Shown here piece by piece: positions 5,321 through 9,210 of a DNA stretch of 9,210 nt; the stretch's first letter is position 1; every line of letters starts with the position of its first letter. The stretch is from Tannerella sp. (lineage in GTDB: Bacteria > Bacteroidota > Bacteroidia > Bacteroidales > Tannerellaceae). The notes beneath the pieces are model-generated. The model searched no databases and had not been told where the DNA came from. It saw nothing but the letters and a program-made list of their open reading frames with translations. The stretch is from NCBI GenBank assembly GCA_031277235.1, contig JAITMT010000579.1:1-9210 (forward strand), read 5' to 3'. A program made the position numbers and the translations under genes.

Positions 5321-6324
5321 ACGACTCCTTCTCTTTTATTGACTTCCATTACGCGCATCAAATTTCCGCCCCATATTTTGGCAATACTCTCATCATCAAA
5401 TCCTTCAGCGATTAATTTTTCCGTAATACGAATCAGTTCGGAAGCGTCCCGGCAACCGATCAATTCGCCGCCGCCGTCGAAATCCGAGCCAATCCCCACA
5501 TAATCAATCCCTACCAAATCCACCACGTGCCGGATATGTTTGATCGCGTCGTCAATAGAGGCTTCGTCGGGATTATTGTTGATAAACTCCTTATACAGCG
5601 CTATTTGCATTACTCCCTGATGTTCGGCTAACGCCTTAATCTGCTCATCGTCAAGATTTCGCCCGTGATCGCACAAGGCGCGACAGGAAGAATGGGACGC
5701 GATGACCGGTTTTTGACTGTATTTCAATACGTCGTAGAATGTTGAAACGGCTGAATGTGAGACGTCTATCATCATTCCCCAATCATTCATATCCCTCACG
5801 ACATTCCGTCCGAAAGGACTGAGACCTCCCCATTCGCCGCTCCCGAACGCCGAATCGCAAATATCGTTGTCCCCGTTGTGGCAAAGCGTGATGTAGCGCA
5901 CGCCGAATTGATAGAAACGTTCCAGTTTTTCCAGACTTTTGCCGAAAGCGTAACCGTTTTCAATCGCCATGACAACAGCCTTTTTGTCCGCGTTTTTCAA
6001 CTTTTTGATTTGTTCGGGATAAAAGCATACGCCTAAGGAATCGGGATGTTTGAATGACTCCCGAAGGATTTTCCGAAGGATTGTAATCGTCTCATTAAAA
6101 ACGTTTTCGATGGATTCTTCATCTCTTGGACCTTGCGGAATATACACAGCCATGAAGGCGCAATCAATCATTCCCTCCTGCATCAGCGGAATATTCACCT
6201 TGGAACCGTCGCGGTTGGTGAAATCCAATTCCTCCGAAACCGTCGGGGTATCGCAGTGCGAATCAATCGTAACGATTTGGCGATGAAGCGCTTGGGCTTT
6301 TTCGGATAATTCTGTTTGATTCAT
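5317..6324 (-). CDS. Membrane dipeptidase (M19, renal dipeptidase family)
   Basis: This 335-residue protein has the binuclear zinc site of M19 dipeptidases: HxD in DSHCDTP (H23, D25), the bridging Glu in MAIENGYAFG (E122), two histidines in DVSHS (H190) and IASHSSCRA (H211), and the late Asp in GIGSDFDGG (D281). These enzymes hydrolyse dipeptides with broad side-chain tolerance. No signal peptide is visible, so the protein is probably cytosolic despite the family name. The start at 6324 is only 7 bases after the gyrB stop, and the end overlaps the next gene by 4 bases. The link to gyrB is probably shared transcription rather than shared function. Peptide scavenging together with the neighbouring exported M28 protein is plausible but unproven. 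Confidence 0.93.
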   Translation of the reverse strand: MNQTELSEKAQALHRQIVTIDSHCDTPTVSEELDFTNRDGSKVNIPLMQEGMIDCAFMAVYIPQGPRDEESIENVFNETITILRKILRESFKHPDSLGVCFYPEQIKKLKNADKKAVVMAIENGYAFGKSLEKLERFYQFGVRYITLCHNGDNDICDSAFGSGEWGGLSPFGRNVVRDMNDWGMMIDVSHSAVSTFYDVLKYSQKPVIASHSSCRALCDHGRNLDDEQIKALAEHQGVMQIALYKEFINNNPDEASIDDAIKHIRHVVDLVGIDYVGIGSDFDGGGELIGCRDASELIRITEKLIAEGFDDESIAKIWGGNLMRVMEVNKREGVV

Positions 6325-6331
6325 CTGATTA

Positions 6332-8290
6332 TCAGGCGTCTATATTGGCATAGGTTGCGTTTTCCTCGATAAATTCACGCCTCGGAGCGACGTCCTCGCC
6401 CATCAACATGGCAAAAGTAGCGTCAGCCTCGAATGCATTCTCGATGGTTATCTGTTTCAGCGTGCGGTTTTCGGGGTTCATCGTCGTATCCCAAAGTTGG
6501 ACGTCGTTCATTTCGCCGAGACCTTTGTAGCGTTGCGTATGTACCTGAGATTCATTGCCTCCCGCATACGTATCTATGAATCTTCGGCGTTGCTGTTCCG
6601 TCCAGCAATATTCCTCGACTTTACCCTTTTTGCACAGGTAGAGTGGGGGAGTGGCGAGATAAACGTAGCCGTTTTCAATCAGCGCCCGCATACGGCGGAA
6701 GAAAAATGTCAAAATCAGGGTCGCGATATGGCTGCCGTCAATGTCGGCGTCGGTCATAATGATGACTTTGTGATAGCGTAACTTATTCAGGTTCAATCCT
6801 TTCGGATCATCTTCGGTACCGATGGTTATGCCCATGGCGCGATAGATATTCTGAATTTCCTCGCTGTCAAACACTTTGTGTTCCATCGCTTTTTCAACAT
6901 TCAGAATTTTACCGCGTAACGGCAAAATAGCCTGAAAGTTACGGTCACGTCCCTGCTTTGCCGTACCGCCCGCCGAATCTCCCTCGACGAGAAACAGTTC
7001 GCATTCGGCGGCGTCTTTCGACGAACAGTCTGCAAGTTTGCCCGGCAGTCCGCCGCCGGTCAGCGGTGATTTGCGCTGCACCATTTCGCGTGCCTTGCGT
7101 GCCGCCTGACGCGCTGTTGCCGCCAGAATCACCTTATCCACAATGATTTTCGCTTCTTTCGGGTGCTCTTCGAGATAGATGCCGAGCGCCTCGCCGACAG
7201 CCTGGTCAACGGCGCCCATCACCTCGTTGTTGCCGAGTTTGGTTTTCGTCTGCCCTTCAAACTGCGGTTCGGCTACTTTGATGGAAATCACGGCGGTAAG
7301 TCCTTCGCGGAAGTCGTCGCCCTGAATTTCTACCTTCGCCTTTTCGAGCAGTTTGGAATCTTCGGCGTATTTTTTCAGTGTTCGGGTCAGTCCGCGCCTG
7401 AAACCTGCCAGGTGCGTACCGCCTTCGATCGTGTTAATATCGTTTACGTACGAGAAAACGCTCTCATTATAAGACGTATTGTAGGTCATCGCCACCTCGA
7501 CGGGGGTGTTCTGTTTTTCGGTAACAATGTGAATCACGTCCTTGATGAGCGATTCCTTGGCGCGGTCAACGTAGTGCACAAATTCCTTCAATCCTTCTTC
7601 CGAAAAGAAAACTTCCGTTTTATACGATCCGTCGTTCTTTTTTTCGCGTTTATCGGTCAAAGTCAGATAGATGCCCGCATTTAGAAACGCAAGTTCCCGG
7701 AGGCGATTGGCAAGCGTTTCATACTTGTATTCCGTTACCGTAAAGATGGTTGCGTCGGGCTGGAAGGTGATAATCGTCCCGGTATCATGGCATTCGCCCG
7801 TTACCCGGACGTCCGTCAGCGCCTTTCCGATGGAATATTCCTGTTCGTAAATTTTTCCGTTGAGATGCACTTCGGCTTTCAGATAGGAGGACAGCGCGTT
7901 TACGCACGAAACGCCTACGCCGTGCAAACCGCCTGATACTTTGTAACTTCCCTTGTCAAACTTGCCGCCTGCGTGCAACACCGTAAGCACGACTTCCAAC
8001 GCCGATTTCCCTTCTTTTTCGTGAAAATCAACGGGAATACCGCGTCCGTCGTCCTCTACGCGGATGGAGTTGTCTTCGTTGATGGTTACCTCTATGTTTT
8101 TGCAATAGCCTGCCAGCGCTTCGTCAATGGAGTTGTCAACTACCTCATATACAAGATGATGCAAGCCCTTGTCTCCTGTATCGCCAATGTACATCGCGGG
8201 ACGTTTGCGCACCGCTTCCAAACCTTCGAGAACCTGAATATTTTTCGATGAATACCCGGCGCTCGCTTCAATCATTTCTTCTTCACTCAT
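6332..8290 (-). CDS. gyrB: DNA gyrase subunit B
   Basis: GyrB is the ATPase subunit of gyrase and works with GyrA (not in this window) to put negative supercoils into DNA. The 652 residues contain, in order: the GHKL ATPase domain with EVVDNSIDEA (catalytic E49, N53), EDDGRGIP (79-86) and GGLHGVGV (120-127); the transducer domain with QTKTKLGN (347-354); the TOPRIM domain with EGDSAGG (436-442) and the metal-binding DADID (514-518); and the C-terminal QRYKGLGEMN (586-595). There is no long insertion of the enterobacterial kind. The length matches Bacteroidota GyrB, and parE is unlikely because of the gyrB-type context beside rpsT and recO. It has its own promoter and heads the operon with the dipeptidase, M28 and sufE genes. 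Confidence 0.97.
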   Translation of the reverse strand: MSEEEMIEASAGYSSKNIQVLEGLEAVRKRPAMYIGDTGDKGLHHLVYEVVDNSIDEALAGYCKNIEVTINEDNSIRVEDDGRGIPVDFHEKEGKSALEVVLTVLHAGGKFDKGSYKVSGGLHGVGVSCVNALSSYLKAEVHLNGKIYEQEYSIGKALTDVRVTGECHDTGTIITFQPDATIFTVTEYKYETLANRLRELAFLNAGIYLTLTDKREKKNDGSYKTEVFFSEEGLKEFVHYVDRAKESLIKDVIHIVTEKQNTPVEVAMTYNTSYNESVFSYVNDINTIEGGTHLAGFRRGLTRTLKKYAEDSKLLEKAKVEIQGDDFREGLTAVISIKVAEPQFEGQTKTKLGNNEVMGAVDQAVGEALGIYLEEHPKEAKIIVDKVILAATARQAARKAREMVQRKSPLTGGGLPGKLADCSSKDAAECELFLVEGDSAGGTAKQGRDRNFQAILPLRGKILNVEKAMEHKVFDSEEIQNIYRAMGITIGTEDDPKGLNLNKLRYHKVIIMTDADIDGSHIATLILTFFFRRMRALIENGYVYLATPPLYLCKKGKVEEYCWTEQQRRRFIDTYAGGNESQVHTQRYKGLGEMNDVQLWDTTMNPENRTLKQITIENAFEADATFAMLMGEDVAPRREFIEENATYANIDA

Positions 8291-8334
8291 AATACTTTAT
8301 CAAGTTATTTTAACAGTTGTCTCAAAAAAGAGCA

Positions 8335-8366
8335 CAAATTTAGCGCTTTTTTTTGAAACGGGCAAA
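8335..8366 (-). promoter_or_regulatory. gyrB promoter
   Basis: TAAATTTG (8342-8335, minus strand) is a perfect -7 box and TTTG (8366-8363), within AAATATTTGCC, lies 20 bases upstream. The leader to the ATG at 8290 is about 40 bases. The -33 sequence is the same 11 bases found at rarA. Confidence 0.7.
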
Positions 8367-8387
8367 TATTTTTCTTTAAAAATTCAT

Positions 8388-8418
8388 AAAAAACGGAGAC
8401 ACAACCTGTTGCGCCTCC
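8388..8418 (-). terminator. Terminator after tRNA-Glu(CUC)
   Basis: On the minus strand GGAGGCGCAA pairs with TTGTGTCTCC (8418-8409 with 8404-8395, two G-U pairs) around CAGG, and after one G comes a run of six T (8393-8388). It separates the tRNA unit from the gyrB promoter. Confidence 0.75.
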
Positions 8419-8429
8419 TGCATTTTTCG

Positions 8430-8501
8430 TAGCCCGTAGGGGAATCGAACCCCTCTTTTGAGAATGAGAATCTCACGTCCTAACCGATAGACGAACAGGC
8501 C
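8430..8501 (-). tRNA. tRNA-Glu, anticodon CUC
   Basis: A 72-base cloverleaf: acceptor GGCCTGT/ACGGGCT with A73, D arm GTC...GGAC, anticodon stem TGAGA/TCTCA with loop TTCTCAT (anticodon CTC), variable loop AAAG, and T arm AGGGGTTCGATTCCCCT. The 3' CCA is not encoded. It reads GAG. The gene follows rpsT by about 100 bases, with a terminator-like hairpin between them and no clear promoter of its own, so it probably depends on readthrough from the upstream promoter. It differs from the other tRNA-Glu gene only in the anticodon arm. Confidence 0.95.
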
Positions 8502-8539
8502 CTCTTTTTTCCTGTCTGTTCCGCATCTTTTCAAGCAGG

Positions 8540-8575
8540 AAAAAGCCAAACCTTACGAAACAGGCTCGGCTTTTT
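8540..8575 (-). terminator. Terminator or attenuator hairpin between rpsT and tRNA-Glu(CUC)
   Basis: AAAAAGCC (8575-8568) pairs with GGCTTTTT (8547-8540) around a 20-base loop with some inner pairing (CCT/AGG). The stem's own T run serves as the termination tract, and the A/T symmetry would let it act in both directions. It follows the rpsT stop by 27 bases. Confidence 0.65.
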
Positions 8576-8602
8576 CTTCCTATTTTTAACAAAATGAAAA
8601 CG

Positions 8603-8863
8603 TCAAGCGACTTGCAGCGCGTTGTAGCGTCTTGCAATCTTCGATTTCAAGTTTCCGGCTTTGTTCTTGTGAATGATGTTGCGTTTTGCCAGTTTGTCGA
8701 GCATCGAACATACTTTCGGGAACAATGCCTTTACTTCGTCCTTGTTGTCCGTTGTACGGATTTTTTTCAGCGCGTTACGCATCGTTTTTGCGGCATACCG
8801 GTTGCGCAAAACACGCGTCTTGGTCTGACGAATTCTTTTTTCGGATGATTTATGATTAGCCAT
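8603..8863 (-). CDS. rpsT: 30S ribosomal protein S20
   Basis: S20 is a small basic helical protein that binds 16S rRNA early in 30S assembly. The 86 residues begin MANHKSSEKRIRQTKTR, the classic S20 start, followed by RNRYAAKTMRNALKK and the C-terminal HKNKAGNLKSKIAR. Composition is rich in Lys and Arg with no acidic domain. The gene lies 38 bases after tRNA-Glu(UUC) with only an A-rich stretch between, so it is co-transcribed with that tRNA from the promoter at 9039-9069. In some bacteria S20 represses its own translation; I see no leader structure here that proves this. Confidence 0.97.
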   Translation of the reverse strand: MANHKSSEKRIRQTKTRVLRNRYAAKTMRNALKKIRTTDNKDEVKALFPKVCSMLDKLAKRNIIHKNKAGNLKSKIARRYNALQVA

Positions 8864-8901
8864 CTTTCAATTTTTTTCTTTTATTTTTTATCTTTTTCCG
8901 G

Positions 8902-8973
8902 TAGCCCGTAGGGGAATCGAACCCCTCTTTCAAGAATGAAAATCTTGCGTCCTAACCGATAGACGAACAGGCC
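8902..8973 (-). tRNA. tRNA-Glu, anticodon UUC
   Basis: A 72-base cloverleaf with acceptor GGCCTGT/ACGGGCT, discriminator A, D arm GTC...GGAC, anticodon stem CAAGA/TCTTG with loop TTTTCAT (anticodon TTC), variable loop AAAG, and T arm AGGGGTTCGATTCCCCT. CCA is not encoded. This isoacceptor can read both GAA and GAG. It is the first gene of the unit, about 60 bases after the probable transcription start. Confidence 0.96.
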
Positions 8974-8990
8974 ATTTCGCTGAATTAATC

Positions 8991-9017
8991 GCACATCCGA
9001 CGATGTTCCGCATGTGC
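8991..9017 (-). other. Possible hairpin in the leader of the tRNA-Glu/rpsT transcript
   Basis: GCACAT (8991-8996) and ATGTGC (9012-9017) are complementary around a 15-base loop. They lie between the promoter and the tRNA 5' end. This is a short stem and may only be a leader fragment removed by RNase P. Confidence 0.3.
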
Positions 9018-9038
9018 CATTTTTTCAATTTGCGACTG

Positions 9039-9069
9039 CAAAGATACTGCTTATTTTTTATCCTGCAAA
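9039..9069 (-). promoter_or_regulatory. Promoter of the tRNA-Glu(UUC)-rpsT unit
   Basis: TATCTTTG (9046-9039, minus strand) matches the -7 box perfectly and TTTG (9069-9066), within AATTTTGCA, lies 19 bases upstream. An A/T tract (about 9051-9090) surrounds the -33 element, as expected for a strong stable-RNA promoter. Confidence 0.75.
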
Positions 9070-9108
9070 ATTTTTTTTGAAAGATTTTTTCACAAACAAA
9101 ATTCTTTG

Positions 9109-9116
9109 TAATTTTG
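9109..9116 (+). promoter_or_regulatory. Probable -7 box of the recO promoter
   Basis: TAATTTTG matches TAnnTTTG and lies 21 bases before the recO ATG. No TTG is found at the usual distance upstream, so the promoter may be weak. It diverges from the tRNA promoter, with about 40 bases between the two sets of boxes. Confidence 0.45.
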
Positions 9117-9137
9117 TATCCCGAAAAAACAGGGTCT

Positions 9138-9210
9138 ATGTTGCACAAAACAAGGGGAATCGTACTGCATATTCTTCCGTATAACGACAAATATTCGATT
9201 GTCAACATGT
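9138..9210 (+). CDS. recO: DNA repair protein RecO, N-terminal fragment
   Basis: The frame from the ATG at 9138 gives 24 residues, MLHKTRGIVLHILPYNDKYS then IVNM, before the window ends. This is the typical RecO start: an OB-fold first strand (TRGIVLH) and the YND/YS turn seen in Bacteroidota RecO. RecO works with RecR and RecF to load RecA on SSB-coated single-stranded DNA. The gene is too short here to check further domains, but the position beside tRNA-Glu, rpsT and gyrB agrees with the usual order in the phylum. It diverges from the tRNA-Glu/rpsT unit. Confidence 0.85.
   Translation, partial: MLHKTRGIVLHILPYNDKYSIVNM

Noticed and set aside
7163..7684. 173-codon plus-strand open frame inside gyrB
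   Set aside because: It is an antisense shadow of the transducer domain coding region; the product has no recognisable motif.
8930..9208. Minus-strand 92-codon open frame covering the recO start, the promoter region and part of tRNA-Glu
   Set aside because: It overlaps a tRNA and two promoters and encodes no recognisable domain.

Overview
The window looks like a chromosomal segment of a Bacteroidales bacterium (phylum Bacteroidota) of moderate GC content. The evidence is the gene set and order (recO / tRNA-Glu / rpsT / gyrB), the promoters, which fit the Bacteroidota type (TTTG or TTG about 19-22 bases ahead of TAnnTTTG), the general lack of Shine-Dalgarno sequences, a lipoprotein with an acidic surface-export tail, and an M28 glutaminyl-cyclase-like lipoprotein typical of the phylum. 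I cannot name the genus.

Left part (1-1542) is accessory in character. It holds the 3' part of a small AT-rich lipoprotein gene, then a 330-base spacer with a 124-bp nested palindromic element (453-576) resembling a REP/BIME sequence and a second small hairpin. Next comes an unrecognised 183-residue two-part protein (686-1237) with a strong terminator, followed by a short tandem repeat. A small low-molecular-weight phosphatase-like gene (1543-1887) has its own promoter and an unusually good ribosome binding site. Its stop codon touches the stop codon of the convergent rarA gene with no base between them.

Middle part (1888-3910): rarA (fork-maintenance AAA+ ATPase) is read leftward from a promoter placed so close to the gene that it fixes the start codon at 3165. 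Just upstream lies a decayed IS1-family insertion sequence with an intact internal promoter, a frameshift, a nonsense codon and a lost C-terminus.

Right part (3911-9137) is a leftward housekeeping block. A promoter at 9039-9069 drives tRNA-Glu(UUC), rpsT and probably, past an intervening terminator-like hairpin, tRNA-Glu(CUC), ending at a terminator at 8388-8418. Directly after it a second promoter (8335-8366) starts gyrB, followed by an M19 dipeptidase, an M28 glutaminyl-cyclase-like lipoprotein and sufE. These four genes have junctions of 7 bases, a 4-base overlap and 9 bases, so they very probably form one operon. recO begins rightward at 9138 and runs out of the window.

I found no CRISPR array, defence island or obviously new multi-gene system. 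The most interesting signals are the single-axis palindromic element with compensatory changes, the two Glu tRNAs that differ only by compensatory anticodon-arm changes plus the wobble base, the promoter-defined start of rarA, and the unrecognised gene at 686.
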